From Chloroflexota bacterium (GTDB lineage: Bacteria > Chloroflexota > Limnocylindria > Limnocylindrales > CSP1-4), in the NCBI GenBank assembly GCA_017853275.1, contig JAFMJV010000014.1, positions 1 through 57,352 of the forward strand: a stretch of DNA of 57,352 bases, read 5' to 3'. The notes under the pieces are model-generated. The model saw only the letters and a list, made by a program, of their open reading frames with translations. It did not search any database and was not told where the DNA came from. Position numbers and translations under genes: made by a program. Each line of letters opens with the position of its first letter. The stretch's first letter is position 1. Positions 8,857-19,818 of the stretch are shown piece after piece.

Positions 8857-10439
8857 GCCTCGAGGTGGAGCAGACGATCGCCGCGGCCCGCGTCCTCATC
8901 CCGCTCCGCGACCGGGGCGAGGAGGGGAGCCTGGGTGCCCGGAACGCGGTGGGTCCGGTCCTGCAGCCCACGCTCGCGGAGACCTCCACGCCCGGCCGCC
9001 GGACCGACCAGGTCCCCCACCCGCCCGCGGACGCGCTGGACGGGATCCCGGCCGCCCATCGCCGCGCGGCGCCACCCGCCCTCCCGGAGCTCAACGAGCC
9101 CGGTGTCGTGCGCCACTTCGTCGCGCTCTCGAAGCTGAACTACTCGGTGGACGGCGGCTTCTACCCGCTCGGCTCATGCACGATGAAGCACAACCCCAAG
9201 GTGAACGAATGGGCGGCGCGGCTGCCCGGGTTCGCCGGGCTCCACCCCCTCGCCCCGGATGCGCTCGCGCAGGGGACGCTGGAGCTGATGTGGGAGCTCC
9301 AGGGGATGCTCGCGGAGATCTCGGGCATGGACGCGGTGACGCTCCAGCCCGCGGCCGGCGCGCACGGCGAGCTGACCGGGATCCTCGTCATCCGCGCCTA
9401 CCACGAGGCGCGCGGCGACCACGACCGGACGGAGGTGATCGTCCCCGATTCCTCCCACGGCACGAACCCGGCGACCGCGTCGATGGCCGGCTACCGGACG
9501 GTGACCATCCCGTCGGCCCCCGACGGCGGCGTCGATCTCGACGCGCTCAAGGCCGCGCTCTCCCCGCGGACGGCGGCCGTGATGCTCACCAACCCGTCCA
9601 CGCTCGGGCTCTTCGAGCGCCGCATCGTGGAGCTGCTCGATGCCGTCCATGCGGCCGGCGCCCTCGCGTACATGGACGGCGCGAACATGAACGCGATCCT
9701 CGGCCGGTTCCAGCCCGGGGCGGCCGGGTTCGACGTCATGCACTACAACCTCCACAAGACCTTCTCCACGCCCCACGGGGGAGGGGGCCCCGGTGCCGGC
9801 CCCGTGGCCGTGCGTGCCCACCTCGCGCCCTACCTGCCCACGCCGCTCGTCGTCCGCGAGGCGGACGGCCGCTTCCGGCTCGAGCGGGACGGCGAGCGCC
9901 CCGGCTCGATCGGCCGCGTCCGCGCCTACCAGGGGAACGCGGGTGTCCTGGTCCGTGCCTACACGTATATCCGTGCCCACGGGGGCAGCGGCCTGCGCAC
10001 GGTGAGCGACGACGCGGTCCTCGCCGCGAACTACCTCCGTGCGCGGGTGGAGGGGGCGTACGAGGTCCCGTATCCCGGTCCCTGCAAGCACGAGTTCGTG
10101 GCCACGGCCCGGCTGCTCAAGGAGGCGACCGGGGTCCGTACCCTCGATGTGGCCAAGCGGCTCATCGACCATGGGTTCCACCCACCCACGATCTACTTCC
10201 CGCTGATCGTCGAGGAGTGCCTGCTCATCGAACCCACGGAGACCGAGACGCTGGAGGACCTGGACGCGTTCGCGGACGCGCTCATCGAGGTGGCCCGCGA
10301 GGCGCGGGAGCACCCCGAGCTCCTCCATGAGGCACCGGTCACGGCACCGGTCCGGCGGCTGGACGAGGCGACCGCCGCGCGCCACCCCGAGCTGCGCTGG
10401 CGCGGCATGACGGGAGCGGAGACCCCCTGCCCGCAGTGA
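8853..10439 (+). CDS. gcvPB: glycine dehydrogenase (decarboxylating) subunit 2
   Basis: The beta half of the P-protein. The PLP-binding lysine is K302 in [20 protein letters not shown]. Substrate-side segments [12 protein letters not shown] and [17 protein letters not shown] are intact. At 528 residues it is roughly 35-45 residues longer than usual, through an N-terminal stretch (about residues 1-45) before the conserved [13 protein letters not shown] region. The ATG at 8853 overlaps the gcvPA stop. The gene ends in a GTGA overlap with a solute-binding lipoprotein gene. Confidence 0.96.
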   Translation: MSLEVEQTIAAARVLIPLRDRGEEGSLGARNAVGPVLQPTLAETSTPGRRTDQVPHPPADALDGIPAAHRRAAPPALPELNEPGVVRHFVALSKLNYSVDGGFYPLGSCTMKHNPKVNEWAARLPGFAGLHPLAPDALAQGTLELMWELQGMLAEISGMDAVTLQPAAGAHGELTGILVIRAYHEARGDHDRTEVIVPDSSHGTNPATASMAGYRTVTIPSAPDGGVDLDALKAALSPRTAAVMLTNPSTLGLFERRIVELLDAVHAAGALAYMDGANMNAILGRFQPGAAGFDVMHYNLHKTFSTPHGGGGPGAGPVAVRAHLAPYLPTPLVVREADGRFRLERDGERPGSIGRVRAYQGNAGVLVRAYTYIRAHGGSGLRTVSDDAVLAANYLRARVEGAYEVPYPGPCKHEFVATARLLKEATGVRTLDVAKRLIDHGFHPPTIYFPLIVEECLLIEPTETETLEDLDAFADALIEVAREAREHPELLHEAPVTAPVRRLDEATAARHPELRWRGMTGAETPCPQ

Positions 10440-12451
10440 GCGGCCGCGGGCCGGTCCGCGGACGGCGTCCGGGACGCGCGTTCGTCGCGCTCGCGCTTCT
10501 CCCTGCCCTCCTCGCGGGCTGCCTCTCCGTCACCCCGCCGCCCACCCCGGTCCCCGGCCCGCCGACTCCGCGCCCCACCCTTCCCCCCACCCCGGGCCCG
10601 CGCGACCCGGAGACGCTCGTCGCGGCGATCCCGCCGGGGCCGGTCCCGCTTCTCCCGCCTGCGCCGGGACCCGCCGGGGAGATCGTCACGGCCGCGCTCT
10701 ACGACGCGCTCTATCGCTTCTCCGCGGATCTCTCGCCGCAGCCGCTGCTCGCCGCCGAGCTCCCCGCGATCTCCGAGGATGGCCGGACCCTGACGCTCTC
10801 GCTCGCCGGCACGGACCTCGTCTTCCAGGACGGCACGCCGCTCGTGGCCGCGGACGTCGCCTTCTCGCTCCTGCTCGGCTCCTCGGCCGCCTGCCCCTTC
10901 GGCCGTCCGCTGTGCGACGCGGCGGCGAACCTGCTCTCGGTCGAGACCTCCGGGACGACCGGGCTCAGCCTCACCCTTCGCGACCCGGACCAGTCCTTCC
11001 TCGCCGAGGTGCTCACCCGCCTGCCGATCCTCGAGGAGCTCGCGGTCCGGGAGGGGGTGGATGCGATCCTCGCCGCCACGGACGGGACCGACCCCGCCGG
11101 TCCGGAGGTCCTCCTCGAACGGGTGGCGGACGCGATGTCCGCGAGCGACTGTGGCGGGCAGGGGGCGCCCTTCGGATGCCGGCTCGGGGACCACGTGGGC
11201 GAGCTCGAGCGGACCCTCACCGCCGCCGAGGTGCCGATCCCGGACCGCGGGCCCTGGACGGCTGCGGACGGCCAGGTGGATGAGGACGGCTACGCGACTG
11301 CGCTCCTCGACCTCGTCGCCTCGCTCGGGCGCCTCCTCACCGCGGATGAGGCCGACCGCTATGCCGCCGGGCTGCCGCTCCTCGATCCGGCGGTCCGCCC
11401 CCTCGGCTCCGGCCCGTTCGCGATCGAGCGCATCGAGCCCGGCCGCTCGATCCACCTGGTCCGGAACGAGCGCCACGCCGGTGGCCCTCCCGCGATCCGG
11501 CGGATCGAGCTGCGCACGGTCGCGGATGCCGAGACGGCGGCGCTCCTCCTCGCCTCGGGCGTGGTGGACTGGCTCCCCGAGGTCGCGGATGCGGACCTCC
11601 CCTTCCTCCGCTCCCTCGAGGGGATCCGTGCAGGGACCCGGCCCACCTCCGTGCTCCGGGCGATCCTCTTCAACGTCCGCCCCGGCCGCACCTTCGACGA
11701 CCCGGAGGTCCGGCGTGCGTTCGCCCTCTGTCTCGACCTCGCGCGCCTCGTCCCGGCGGCCACGGGGGGTGCGGCGGTCGCCGTCCGCTCCTGGACGGCG
11801 CCCGGCTCGTGGGGCCTCGGTGCGGGGTCGCCACCGGACCCGGATCCGGCCGAGGCGGCGCGGATCCTCGATGCCGCGGGCTGGGCCCAGGGTGCGGACG
11901 GGATCCGGGAGCGCGGGGGTTCCCGCCTCTCGACCACGGTCGCCGTCCGCTCCGGCCGGGCCGACCTCGTCGCCTTCGCAGGGGCGGCCGCGGATGAGCT
12001 CGCCGCGTGCGGGATCGAGCTGCGCGTGGAAGAGCTCGACCTCGCGGGGAGCAGCCTTCTCGAGGCGCTCCAGTGGCCGAACGACTTCGACACGCTCCTC
12101 CTCGCCCGGCCGCTCGGAGTCGACCCGGACGAGGACCTTGCCGCCTACGACGGAGGTCGCGTCACGAGCGCGGAGAACCCGGCGGACGCGAACCCCGGCG
12201 GCTTCTCCGACCCGGAGGTCGATACCCGGCTCGCCCTTGCCCGGACGACGCTCGGCCAGGGTGCGCGGGCTCAGCTCTACCGCGAGGTCGGCGATCTCCT
12301 GGACGCCGCCCTCCCGGCGATCCCCCTCTGGTACGAGCCGGCCTCCGCGGCGATCTCGCTCCGGGTCCGTGAGGCCACCGGTCCGGTCGATCCCGGCCGC
12401 CCGCGCTACGCCGCCGACCTCGCGGGCTGGTCGCTCGGCCCGCTGCCGTAG
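10436..12451 (+). CDS. family-5 extracellular solute-binding lipoprotein
   Basis: A 671-residue binding protein of the DppA/OppA (SBP_bac_5) family. The signal peptide ends in a lipobox (LLAGC, Cys29), so it should be lipid-anchored. A Pro-rich linker follows. Canonical order is kept: [22 protein letters not shown], the [15 protein letters not shown] strand region, then [13 protein letters not shown]. Between the last two is an insertion of about 130 residues, largely helical, also present in the next gene, so the two are paralogues. The GTG overlaps the gcvPB stop by four bases, making it the tail of the glycine cleavage operon. The ligand is unknown. It has many more charged and proline residues than its paralogue, so it may have specialised. 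Confidence 0.9.
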   Translation: MSGRGPVRGRRPGRAFVALALLPALLAGCLSVTPPPTPVPGPPTPRPTLPPTPGPRDPETLVAAIPPGPVPLLPPAPGPAGEIVTAALYDALYRFSADLSPQPLLAAELPAISEDGRTLTLSLAGTDLVFQDGTPLVAADVAFSLLLGSSAACPFGRPLCDAAANLLSVETSGTTGLSLTLRDPDQSFLAEVLTRLPILEELAVREGVDAILAATDGTDPAGPEVLLERVADAMSASDCGGQGAPFGCRLGDHVGELERTLTAAEVPIPDRGPWTAADGQVDEDGYATALLDLVASLGRLLTADEADRYAAGLPLLDPAVRPLGSGPFAIERIEPGRSIHLVRNERHAGGPPAIRRIELRTVADAETAALLLASGVVDWLPEVADADLPFLRSLEGIRAGTRPTSVLRAILFNVRPGRTFDDPEVRRAFALCLDLARLVPAATGGAAVAVRSWTAPGSWGLGAGSPPDPDPAEAARILDAAGWAQGADGIRERGGSRLSTTVAVRSGRADLVAFAGAAADELAACGIELRVEELDLAGSSLLEALQWPNDFDTLLLARPLGVDPDEDLAAYDGGRVTSAENPADANPGGFSDPEVDTRLALARTTLGQGARAQLYREVGDLLDAALPAIPLWYEPASAAISLRVREATGPVDPGRPRYAADLAGWSLGPLP

Positions 12452-12473
12452 CGGGGACGCGCCGGGCCGGGGT

Positions 12474-12502
12474 TTGACACCTCGGACGCGCCTCCGGATA
12501 AT
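12474..12502 (+). promoter_or_regulatory. sigma-70-type promoter of the first ABC importer operon
   Basis: TTGACA (12474-12479), 17 bases, GATAAT (12497-12502). The -35 is a perfect consensus, the spacing is ideal and the -10 has five of six matches. Transcription would start near 12509, giving a leader of about 105 bases before the TTG at 12615. It is by far the clearest promoter in the window and implies high expression of the binding protein. Confidence 0.8.
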
Positions 12503-12614
12503 CACGTGATGCATGGCCCGGCATGGGCGAAGACCCGTGCCGAACGCGAGAGCGACCGCTCTCAACGGAGCCGTCCGGGGGGCGTACCTCGGCGGGGAGA
12601 CAGGAGGCAGGATC

Positions 12615-14606
12615 TTGAGTCCTCTGAAGAGGCGCGCCGGTGCCGCCCTCGCGGCGACCGTCTTCGCCACCGCCGCTCTCGGCGGCGTGGCGGGTGCGCA
12701 GGACGAGGGGCAGCGCCTCGTCTATGCCATCGACGGCGAGATCACGCAGCTGAACAACGCGAACTCGGACGTCCCCACGGCGGCCGCCACCGTGTGGCTC
12801 TACTCCGCCCTCTACACCTACGACGACACGCTGACCCCGGTCCCGGATCTCGCGGCGGAGCCCGCGGAGATCTCCGAGGACGGGCTCACGTGGACGATCA
12901 AGCTCGTGAAGAACGCGACCTTCCAGCCGACGGGCGACAAGCTCACGGCGGATGACGTCGTCTTCACGTACAAGATGTCCAACAGCCCGAACTGCCGGTT
13001 CAACCCCTCGATCTGCCTCGCGTTCGTCACCGTGACGCCCGAGGGTGCGACCGAGCCGGTCCCGGTCCTCCAGTCGGTCGAGAAGGTGGACGACTACACC
13101 GTCCGCTTCGTCCTCGCGGACAAGTACGCGCCCTTCCTCACCACGATCCTCCCCGCCACGCTCATCGACAGCCGCAAGGCCGTCACGGACGCGTTCGGGA
13201 AGTTCAGCAAGGACGTCGAGAAGATCGACGCCGCGAAGGTCGCGGATCTCCTCACCCGGATCCAGGCGGAGCGCGATGCCGCGGCCACCGAGGAGCGGGA
13301 TGCGGACCTCGCCCAGTTCCGGGTCGAGGTCGAGGAGTTCCTTGCCGCGGCCGATCTCACGATCCCCGCGGACGCCGACTTCACGGCGGAGGACGGGACG
13401 GTCGACGTCGCGGCCCTCATGGACACCGCGATCGCCTCCCTCGACGAGCTGAACCTCATCCTCTCGTCCGAGAAGATCGACAAGATCGCCGCCGCCTACC
13501 CGCTCCTTCGCACCGCGAAGAAGCCGGTCGGCTCGGGCCCCTTCTACGTCACCGAGTTCCGCCCCGGCCAGGACATCACCGCCGTGGCGAACCCCAAGTA
13601 CCACCGTGGTGAGCCGCAGATCAAGACCCTGATCATGCCGATCATCAAGGACGACGTCGCGGCGTCGGCGGCCCTCAAGGCCGGCGACATCGACTGGAAG
13701 TACTCGCTCACCTCGGACGGCCTCGCGCAGATCGAGGGCGACCCGAACGTCAAGACCGCCGAGTACGCCGACTTCGGCTACTTCGCGCTCATGTTCAACC
13801 TCCGCGAAGGCCAGCTCTTCGCCGAGAAGGAGGTCCGCCAGGCCCTCGCCTACTGCGTGGACAAGCCGGCGACGGTCGAGGCCGCCACGGATGCCCGTGG
13901 TGTCGCGATCTACGCGGACATCCCGCCCGCCTCGTGGGCGTACAACCCCGAGGTCCCGAAGTACGAGGTCGACCCCGCCAAGGCTGCCGAGCTTCTCGAC
14001 GCCGCCGGCTGGACCGACGAGGACGGCGACGGCATCCGCGCCAAGGGTGACCGCCTCCTCCAGACCGAGATCCTCGTCCGCGCCGGCAAGCCGGACCGGA
14101 TCAAGTTCATGCAGCTCCTCGCCGACCAGGCCAAGGAGTGTGGCTTCGACATCTCGATCAAGGAGGCCGACTTCGCGACGGTCCTCCTCCCGGGCCTCGA
14201 GTACCCGCACATCTTCCCCGGCACGGACAAGCCCTGGGACGCCTACTTCGGCGGCTGGGGGACCGGTTACGACCCCGATCCGTACTCGCTCTGGCACTCC
14301 AGCCAGTGCACCACGGCCGAGCTGCCGGACACCTACAACTTCGTCTGCTTCCAGAACGAGCGGGCGGATGAGCTGATCGAGGCCGGGCTCAAGGAGCTCG
14401 ACCAGGCGAAGCGCGCCGAGATCTACCAGGAGTTCGAGGGCATCATGGCCGAGGAGCTCCCGTACCTCTGGGCGTGGTCCGATATCGCGCGCCAGGGCCT
14501 CCGGGCCACGGTCAACGGCGCCGAGCCGTGGACCGCGGAGAACATGACCTCGCCGGCCTGGTCGTGGGAGGTCGAGAAGATCACGAACGTCCCCGCCGCC
14601 CAGTAA
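12615..14606 (+). CDS. family-5 extracellular solute-binding protein
   Basis: Binding component of the first ABC importer, 663 residues from this start. I prefer TTG 12615 to ATG 12513 because AGGAGG lies at 12602-12607 and a textbook signal peptide begins there (MSPLKRRAGA, then a hydrophobic core, cleavage after GVAGA, residue 28). There is no lipobox cysteine. The N-lobe (QLNNANSDVPTAAATVWLY, LTADDVVFTYKM) and C-lobe (GSGPFYVTEFRPG, EVRQALAYCVDK, AYFGGWGTGYDPDPYSLWH) are in canonical order. A helical insertion of about 130 residues precedes GSGPF. Codon use is strongly biased to GAG, GAC and AAG, consistent with high expression. It is followed by a terminator-like hairpin and then the permeases. 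Confidence 0.93.
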   Translation: MSPLKRRAGAALAATVFATAALGGVAGAQDEGQRLVYAIDGEITQLNNANSDVPTAAATVWLYSALYTYDDTLTPVPDLAAEPAEISEDGLTWTIKLVKNATFQPTGDKLTADDVVFTYKMSNSPNCRFNPSICLAFVTVTPEGATEPVPVLQSVEKVDDYTVRFVLADKYAPFLTTILPATLIDSRKAVTDAFGKFSKDVEKIDAAKVADLLTRIQAERDAAATEERDADLAQFRVEVEEFLAAADLTIPADADFTAEDGTVDVAALMDTAIASLDELNLILSSEKIDKIAAAYPLLRTAKKPVGSGPFYVTEFRPGQDITAVANPKYHRGEPQIKTLIMPIIKDDVAASAALKAGDIDWKYSLTSDGLAQIEGDPNVKTAEYADFGYFALMFNLREGQLFAEKEVRQALAYCVDKPATVEAATDARGVAIYADIPPASWAYNPEVPKYEVDPAKAAELLDAAGWTDEDGDGIRAKGDRLLQTEILVRAGKPDRIKFMQLLADQAKECGFDISIKEADFATVLLPGLEYPHIFPGTDKPWDAYFGGWGTGYDPDPYSLWHSSQCTTAELPDTYNFVCFQNERADELIEAGLKELDQAKRAEIYQEFEGIMAEELPYLWAWSDIARQGLRATVNGAEPWTAENMTSPAWSWEVEKITNVPAAQ

Positions 14607-14651
14607 GGGCACGCGGTCGGCGGCCGGACCGGGGTCACCCGGGCCGGCCGC

Positions 14652-14700
14652 GAGGCCGCCGGGCTTCGGAGCGATCCGAGGCTCGGCGGCCTCTTCGTTT
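14652..14700 (+). terminator. hairpin between binding protein and permease genes
   Basis: A 19-base arm (14652-14670) pairs fully with 14675-14693, counting two G-U pairs, around a GCGA tetraloop. TTCGTTT follows. It lies between the binding-protein stop and the first permease and probably stops or slows most transcripts, so that binding protein exceeds the membrane subunits. It may also stabilise the 3' end of the upstream message. Confidence 0.7.
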
Positions 14701-14773
14701 CTCCTCCGGTCGCACGCGTCCGGGCGCGGCGGAGTAGGATGCCCGGAACGTCAGGACCGACGAACAGGGAGCC

Positions 14774-15754
14774 GTGGCAACCTACATCCTCCGACGCACG
14801 CTCCAGGCGATCCCGATCATCATCGGGATCTCTGTCGTCGTCTTCGCCATCGTCTATCTCGCGCCGGGTGACCCCACCGCGCGCTTCCGGACCCCCAAGG
14901 TCCCCCCGGAGCAGATCGAGGCGCTCATCCGCGCCTACGGCCTGGACCGCCCGGTCCACGAGCAGTACATCTCGTGGGCGTCCACCTTCTTCCAGGTCTG
15001 GAACCCGGACGCGTGGGGCTACAGCTTCCTGTCGGGCGACCCGGTCCTGGAGAAGGTCCTCTACCGCGTGCCGCCCACGCTCCTCCTCATGGGGTCCGCG
15101 CTGCTGGTGACGATCGTCGTGGCGATCCCGGTGGGGATGCTCGCCGCGCTCCGCCAGTACAGCCTGACGGACAAGGTGATCACGACCCTCTCGACCTTCA
15201 CCTACGCGATCCCGTCCTTCCTCGTGGGCGCCTACGCGCTCTACTTCGGGGCGGTCCTCCTGCCGGAGCTGACGAACGGCGCGATCAAGTTCCCGTCCTT
15301 CGGGATGGAATCGCTCGGCAGCCGCGGCGACCCGCTCGACCTGCTCTGGCACCTCATCCTGCCCGTGCTCACCCTCTCGGTGATCAGCATCGCGGGCTGG
15401 AGCCGGTATATGCGCTCGTCCATGCTGGATGTCCTCCACCAGGACTACGTGCGGACGGCCAAGGCGAAGGGGCTCCCGCGCCGTGCCGTCATCTACCAGC
15501 ACGCGCTCCGGAACGCGCTCATCCCGATCGTCACCCTCATCGGGCTCTCGATCCCCGGCCTGATCGCCGGCGCCGCGATCACGGAGACGATCTTCACCTG
15601 GCCGGGGCTCGGCAGCCTCTTCGTGGAGGCGGTCGGCACGCGCGACTACCCGGTCGTCCTTGCGCTCACGATGGTCGGCGGCGTGGCGGTGATCGCGGGG
15701 AACCTCCTCGCGGACATCCTCTACGGCCTCGTCGACCCGCGGATCCGGTACTAG
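14774..15754 (+). CDS. ABC importer permease, DppB/OppB type
   Basis: A 326-residue inner-membrane subunit with six hydrophobic segments. The N-terminus TYILRRTLQAIPIIIGISVV is characteristic of the DppB subfamily. The cytoplasmic EAA loop that contacts the ATPase reads DYVRTAKAKGLPRRAVIYQH followed by ALRNALIP. The GTG start has AGGGAGCC just before it. It is the first of four coupled genes (B, C, D, F) that serve the binding protein at 12615. Confidence 0.95.
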   Translation: MATYILRRTLQAIPIIIGISVVVFAIVYLAPGDPTARFRTPKVPPEQIEALIRAYGLDRPVHEQYISWASTFFQVWNPDAWGYSFLSGDPVLEKVLYRVPPTLLLMGSALLVTIVVAIPVGMLAALRQYSLTDKVITTLSTFTYAIPSFLVGAYALYFGAVLLPELTNGAIKFPSFGMESLGSRGDPLDLLWHLILPVLTLSVISIAGWSRYMRSSMLDVLHQDYVRTAKAKGLPRRAVIYQHALRNALIPIVTLIGLSIPGLIAGAAITETIFTWPGLGSLFVEAVGTRDYPVVLALTMVGGVAVIAGNLLADILYGLVDPRIRY

Positions 15755-15767
15755 GGAGCGGCACCCG

Positions 15768-16781
15768 ATGACCTCCGACTCCGACCAGACGATCCGCGAG
15801 CGCTGGGTCGCCTCCCCGTCCCCCGCGGGGGGCGGCACCACGCGCGCCGGTGACCCCGCGAGCTCCGTGGACGAGGTCGACCTCACCCCGGTGCGGACCT
15901 ACTGGGAGCTCGTCCGGATGCGCTTCCGCCGGCACCGTCCGGCGGTCATCTCCGTCTTCGTCCTCGCGATCCTGGTCATCTACGCGGTGATCGTCCCGCT
16001 CACCACCGGCGAGGGCTACAAGGACCCGAACATCCGCAAGGTCTGGGACCCCGCGGAGATCGTCATCACCTTCGACCCCTTCACGGTGGAGGCCTTCGCC
16101 CCGCTCGGATATGACGAGATCGGCCAGAACGTCTTCGTGCGCCTCGCCAAGGCGACCCAGACCTCGCTCGTCATCGGCGTCGCCGCGGTCCTCATCATCG
16201 CCGGCATCGGCAGCTTCATCGGCGCGATCGCGGGCTTCCTCGGCGGCCGGGTGGACAACCTCCTCATGCGCCTCGTCGATATCGTCCTCTCGCTCCCCGT
16301 CCTCTTCATCATCCTGATGATCGTCTCGTTCTTCGGCACCGGAGACGTCTCCGTCGTGATCATCGCGATCGGCATCACCGGCTGGACCCTGGCCGCACGC
16401 CTGATCCGTGGCGAGTTCCTCACCCTCCGGGAGACGGACTTCGTGATGGCCGCCCGCGCGCTCGGCGTCCATTCCCGGCGCATCATCACCCGCCATATGC
16501 TCCCCTCCGCCCTCAGCCCGCTGATCGTCGCGAGCGCGCTCGGGGTCGCCGACTCGGTCGTTGCGGAGGCCGGGCTCTCCTTCCTCGGCTTCGGGATCAG
16601 CCCGCCGGAGGCCAGCCTCGGGAACATGCTGAACAACGCCCAGACCTACTTCATCCGGGCCCCCATCCTCATCGTCTGGCCCGGGCTCGTCCTCATCCTC
16701 ATCGTCCTCTCGGTCAGCTTCATCGGCGACGGTCTGCGCGACGCGCTCGATCCGCGCCAGAAGATCGAGTCCGGCTCGTGA
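15768..16781 (+). CDS. ABC importer permease, DppC/OppC type
   Basis: The second membrane subunit, 337 residues. A polar N-terminal tail of about 45 residues precedes the first transmembrane segment ([20 protein letters not shown]). The EAA loop reads [20 protein letters not shown] followed by MLPSALSPL. The C-terminus [18 protein letters not shown] is typical of DppC. Its TGA overlaps the GTG of the ATPase gene by four bases. Confidence 0.95.
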   Translation: MTSDSDQTIRERWVASPSPAGGGTTRAGDPASSVDEVDLTPVRTYWELVRMRFRRHRPAVISVFVLAILVIYAVIVPLTTGEGYKDPNIRKVWDPAEIVITFDPFTVEAFAPLGYDEIGQNVFVRLAKATQTSLVIGVAAVLIIAGIGSFIGAIAGFLGGRVDNLLMRLVDIVLSLPVLFIILMIVSFFGTGDVSVVIIAIGITGWTLAARLIRGEFLTLRETDFVMAARALGVHSRRIITRHMLPSALSPLIVASALGVADSVVAEAGLSFLGFGISPPEASLGNMLNNAQTYFIRAPILIVWPGLVLILIVLSVSFIGDGLRDALDPRQKIESGS

Positions 16782-17803
16782 GCGGGGATCCGGTGGGCAA
16801 CGACATCCTCCTCTCCGTCCGGGACCTGCGGACCGCCTTCGACACGATGGACGGGACGGTGAAGGCCGTGGACGGGGTCTCCTTCGCGATCCGCCGCGGC
16901 GAGACGCTCGGCGTCGTCGGCGAGTCCGGCTGCGGCAAGAGCGTCACCGCGCTCTCCATCCTCCGGCTCATCGAGCGGCCCGGGCGGATCGTCGGTGGCT
17001 CGGTCGATTTCGGCGGGCGGGACCTCCTCGCGATGAGCGAATCGGAGATCCGCGACGTCCGGGGGAACCGGATCGCGATGATCTTCCAGGAGCCGATGAC
17101 CTCGCTCAACCCGGTCTACACGTGCGGCCGCCAGATCGCGGAGACCGTGCAGGCCCACCGGTCCGTCAGCCGCGCGGAGGCCTGGGAGAAGGCCGTCGAG
17201 ATGCTCGACCTCGTGGGGATCCCGGATGCCGGCCGGCGCGCGAAGCAGTTCCCGCACCAGATGTCCGGCGGGATGCGCCAGCGCGTGATGATCGCGATGG
17301 CGCTCTCCACGGACCCGGACCTGCTCATCGCGGACGAGCCCACGACCGCGCTGGACGTGACGATCCAGGCCCAGATCTTCGAGCTCATCGCGCGTCTCCG
17401 GGAGGAGCGCCGGATGGCGATGCTCCTCATCACCCACGACCTCGGGGTGATCGCGGAGATGGCGGACGACGTCGTCGTGATGTACGCCGGCCAGGTCGTG
17501 GAGCAGGGCGACGTGCGCTCGGTGATGACCGATCCGCACCATCCCTACACGCGTGGCCTCCTCGCCTCGATCCCGCGGATCGGGGAGCGGCGGCACCGGC
17601 TCGAGGTGATCCCGGGCGTCGTCCCGAACCCTCTCAACCTGCCGGCAGGCTGCCTCTTCCGGCGCCGCTGCCCGTACGCGATGGAGATCTGCGAGACCCC
17701 GCCGCATCTCACCGACCTGGGTGGTGGACGGAGCTCCCGCTGCTGGCTCGATGCCGAGGGTCGCGCGCCCGAGGTCACCCTCCCGGAGGCCGCTCATGGC
17801 TGA
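16778..17803 (+). CDS. ABC importer ATPase, DppD/OppD type
   Basis: A 341-residue ATPase. Walker A is GESGCGKS (residues 48-55), the ABC signature is [15 protein letters not shown], Walker B is [12 protein letters not shown] and the H-loop is ITHDLGV. The C-terminal oligopeptide-transporter extension carries four cysteines ([17 protein letters not shown] and a later RCWLD), the pattern usual in DppD-type subunits. It overlaps the next ATPase gene by eight bases and should form a heterodimer with it. Confidence 0.95.
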   Translation: MSGDPVGNDILLSVRDLRTAFDTMDGTVKAVDGVSFAIRRGETLGVVGESGCGKSVTALSILRLIERPGRIVGGSVDFGGRDLLAMSESEIRDVRGNRIAMIFQEPMTSLNPVYTCGRQIAETVQAHRSVSRAEAWEKAVEMLDLVGIPDAGRRAKQFPHQMSGGMRQRVMIAMALSTDPDLLIADEPTTALDVTIQAQIFELIARLREERRMAMLLITHDLGVIAEMADDVVVMYAGQVVEQGDVRSVMTDPHHPYTRGLLASIPRIGERRHRLEVIPGVVPNPLNLPAGCLFRRRCPYAMEICETPPHLTDLGGGRSSRCWLDAEGRAPEVTLPEAAHG

Positions 17804-18869
17804 TCCCGCGCCGGACGGCGCGACACCGCTCCTCCGCGTCCGCGACCTCGTCAAGCACTTCCCGATCAAGGGCGGCCTCCTCGGCTGGTCCCGGGTGGCC
17901 GCCGTCCACGCCGTGGATGGCGTCTCCTTCGACCTCGCGCGCGGAGAGACGCTCGGGCTTGTCGGGGAATCGGGCTGCGGGAAGTCCACCCTCGGGCGGA
18001 CCCTCCTCCGGCTCCTGCCGGCCACCTCGGGCAGCGTGGAGCTCGAGGGGAAGGACCTCTTCGCCGTCCAGGGCGAGGAGCTGCGCCTCCTGCGCAGCCG
18101 GCTCCAGGTCGTCTTCCAGGACCCCTACGCGAGCCTCAACCCGCGGATGACGGTGGGGGAGATCGTCGGCGAGGGCCCGCTCGCCCAGGGGATGACGAGC
18201 AGCTCCGAGCGTGAGGCGCTCGTCCGCGAGCTGCTTGCCAAGGTGGGCCTCAACCAGACGCACATCCACCGCTACCCGCACGAGTTCTCGGGCGGGCAGC
18301 GCCAGCGGATCGGGATCGCGCGGGCGCTCGCCGTGCGCCCGGAGATGATCGTCCTGGACGAGCCGGTCTCCGCCCTGGACGTCTCCGTCCAGAGCCAGGT
18401 CCTGAATGTCCTCTCGGACCTCCAGGAGGAGCTCGGGCTCACCTATCTCTTCATCTCCCACAACCTCTCCGTCGTCCAGCACATCAGCGACCGGGTCGGC
18501 GTGATGTACCTGGGCAAGCTCGTGGAGCTCGCGGAGGTGGGGGCGCTCTACGCGCATCCGCGGCACCCCTACACGGTCGCGCTCCTCTCCGCGATCCCGG
18601 AGCCCGATCCCACGCGGCGGCGGAAGCGGATCGTCCTCGGCGGAGACGTGCCGAGCGCGATCGACCCGCCGGCCGGCTGCCGCTTCCAGTCCCGCTGCTG
18701 GCTGAGCGAGCGCCTCGGGAACCCGGAGAAGTGCCGCACGGAGGAGCCGCAGCTCCGCGATCACGGGCCGGGCCAGGTCGCCGCCTGCCACTTCAGCGAG
18801 GAGCTCACGCCCGCCGCCGTGGAAGCCGCCTCCACGGGCGGCAGCTTCGGGGACCGCGCGCTCTCCTGA
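17796..18869 (+). CDS. ABC importer ATPase, DppF/OppF type
   Basis: The partner ATPase, 357 residues from ATG 17796. The N-terminal [19 protein letters not shown] and the Walker [10 protein letters not shown] mark the DppF branch. The signature [15 protein letters not shown] and Walker [13 protein letters not shown] are intact. A C-terminal four-cysteine region ([10 protein letters not shown] to AACHF) is present. It is the last gene of this operon. Only 13 bases separate its stop from the stop of the convergent PfkB gene, and I see no terminator in that gap. Confidence 0.95.
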   Translation: MADPAPDGATPLLRVRDLVKHFPIKGGLLGWSRVAAVHAVDGVSFDLARGETLGLVGESGCGKSTLGRTLLRLLPATSGSVELEGKDLFAVQGEELRLLRSRLQVVFQDPYASLNPRMTVGEIVGEGPLAQGMTSSSEREALVRELLAKVGLNQTHIHRYPHEFSGGQRQRIGIARALAVRPEMIVLDEPVSALDVSVQSQVLNVLSDLQEELGLTYLFISHNLSVVQHISDRVGVMYLGKLVELAEVGALYAHPRHPYTVALLSAIPEPDPTRRRKRIVLGGDVPSAIDPPAGCRFQSRCWLSERLGNPEKCRTEEPQLRDHGPGQVAACHFSEELTPAAVEAASTGGSFGDRALS

Positions 18870-18882
18870 CCGTTCCCCGGGC

Positions 18883-19818
18883 CTAGCGACTCGCGGCGAG
18901 CGCGGCTTCGAGCTCTTCCCGGGTCGGGGGCTCCGCACCCACGCGCGTACAGGCGATCGCTGCCGCGGTCGCGGCCCGGCGGGTCGTCTCGGTGACGGCG
19001 GTGGCATCGCGGAGGCCGCTCCGGCCCCGCCCCGAGGTGACCCAGGCGAGCAGGAAGGTCCCCCCGAAGGTGTCGCCGGCGCCCACGGTGTCCGCCACCT
19101 GGACGGACGGGGTGGGGATCGTCCGCTCCCAGCCATCCCCCACGGCCCGGACCGGCCCCGGTCCGTCCGTCACGAGGACGACGCCCGCGCCATCGGCGAC
19201 GAGCGCGCGCGCGGCGGCCACCGGGTCATCCCCGGGGGCGAGCCAGGCGAGGTCCTCCGTGCTCGCCTTCACGATGTCCGCGCGGGCGAGGACGCGGGTG
19301 AGTCGCTCCCGGTAGCCGCGCGGGTCATCGATGACGAGGGGACGGATGTTCGGGTCGACCATGACGAGGAGGCCCGGCGGGGTCGCCGCGACGAGACCGG
19401 CGATCGCATCCGCCATCGGGCGAAGGAGGAGCCCGAGCGTCCCCACGTGGAGCGCAGCGGGGAGGGGATCGAGCGCGCGCAGGGCTTCCGCTGCCGTGAG
19501 CCCCGGTGCCGAGGTGGCGGCCGTGTAGAAGCGATAGGAGGCGGCGCCGGATGCATCGAGCTCCGCGAGCGCGAGGGTCGTGGGGTCGTCCGTCTCGATG
19601 ACGAGGCCGAGATCGACGCCGTCCTGCGCGAGGCCGGCCCGGAGGTCGCGCCCGAAGCGGTCGCGCGAGATCCGGCCGAGGAAGGCGACCGCGCCCCCCT
19701 GGCGCCCGATCGCCCGCGACGCGTTGTACTCCCCACCGCCGCCCGCGGCGGCGATCGAGCCGTCCGGGCGGATGATGAGGTCGACGAGCGCATCCCCCGC
19801 GACGACGATCCGGCTCAT
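18883..19818 (-). CDS. PfkB-family carbohydrate kinase
   Basis: A 311-residue ribokinase/fructokinase-fold enzyme. The N-terminal substrate motif is [17 protein letters not shown], followed by the typical [14 protein letters not shown]. The ATP-site signature [14 protein letters not shown] contains the catalytic Asp of GAGD. The exact sugar is not readable; fructokinase or 2-keto-3-deoxygluconate kinase types are closest. Its ATG overlaps the stop of the adjacent DppF-type ATPase by four bases, so it is the last gene of the second importer operon. That hints that the imported ligand contains, or is broken down to, a sugar. Confidence 0.92.
   Translation of the reverse strand: MSRIVVAGDALVDLIIRPDGSIAAAGGGGEYNASRAIGRQGGAVAFLGRISRDRFGRDLRAGLAQDGVDLGLVIETDDPTTLALAELDASGAASYRFYTAATSAPGLTAAEALRALDPLPAALHVGTLGLLLRPMADAIAGLVAATPPGLLVMVDPNIRPLVIDDPRGYRERLTRVLARADIVKASTEDLAWLAPGDDPVAAARALVADGAGVVLVTDGPGPVRAVGDGWERTIPTPSVQVADTVGAGDTFGGTFLLAWVTSGRGRSGLRDATAVTETTRRAATAAAIACTRVGAEPPTREELEAALAASR

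Noticed and set aside
12513-12614. ATG 12513 as start of the binding protein
   Set aside because: It would put 34 polar residues before the signal peptide and lies only about four bases from the predicted transcription start. TTG 12615 has a good ribosome site.
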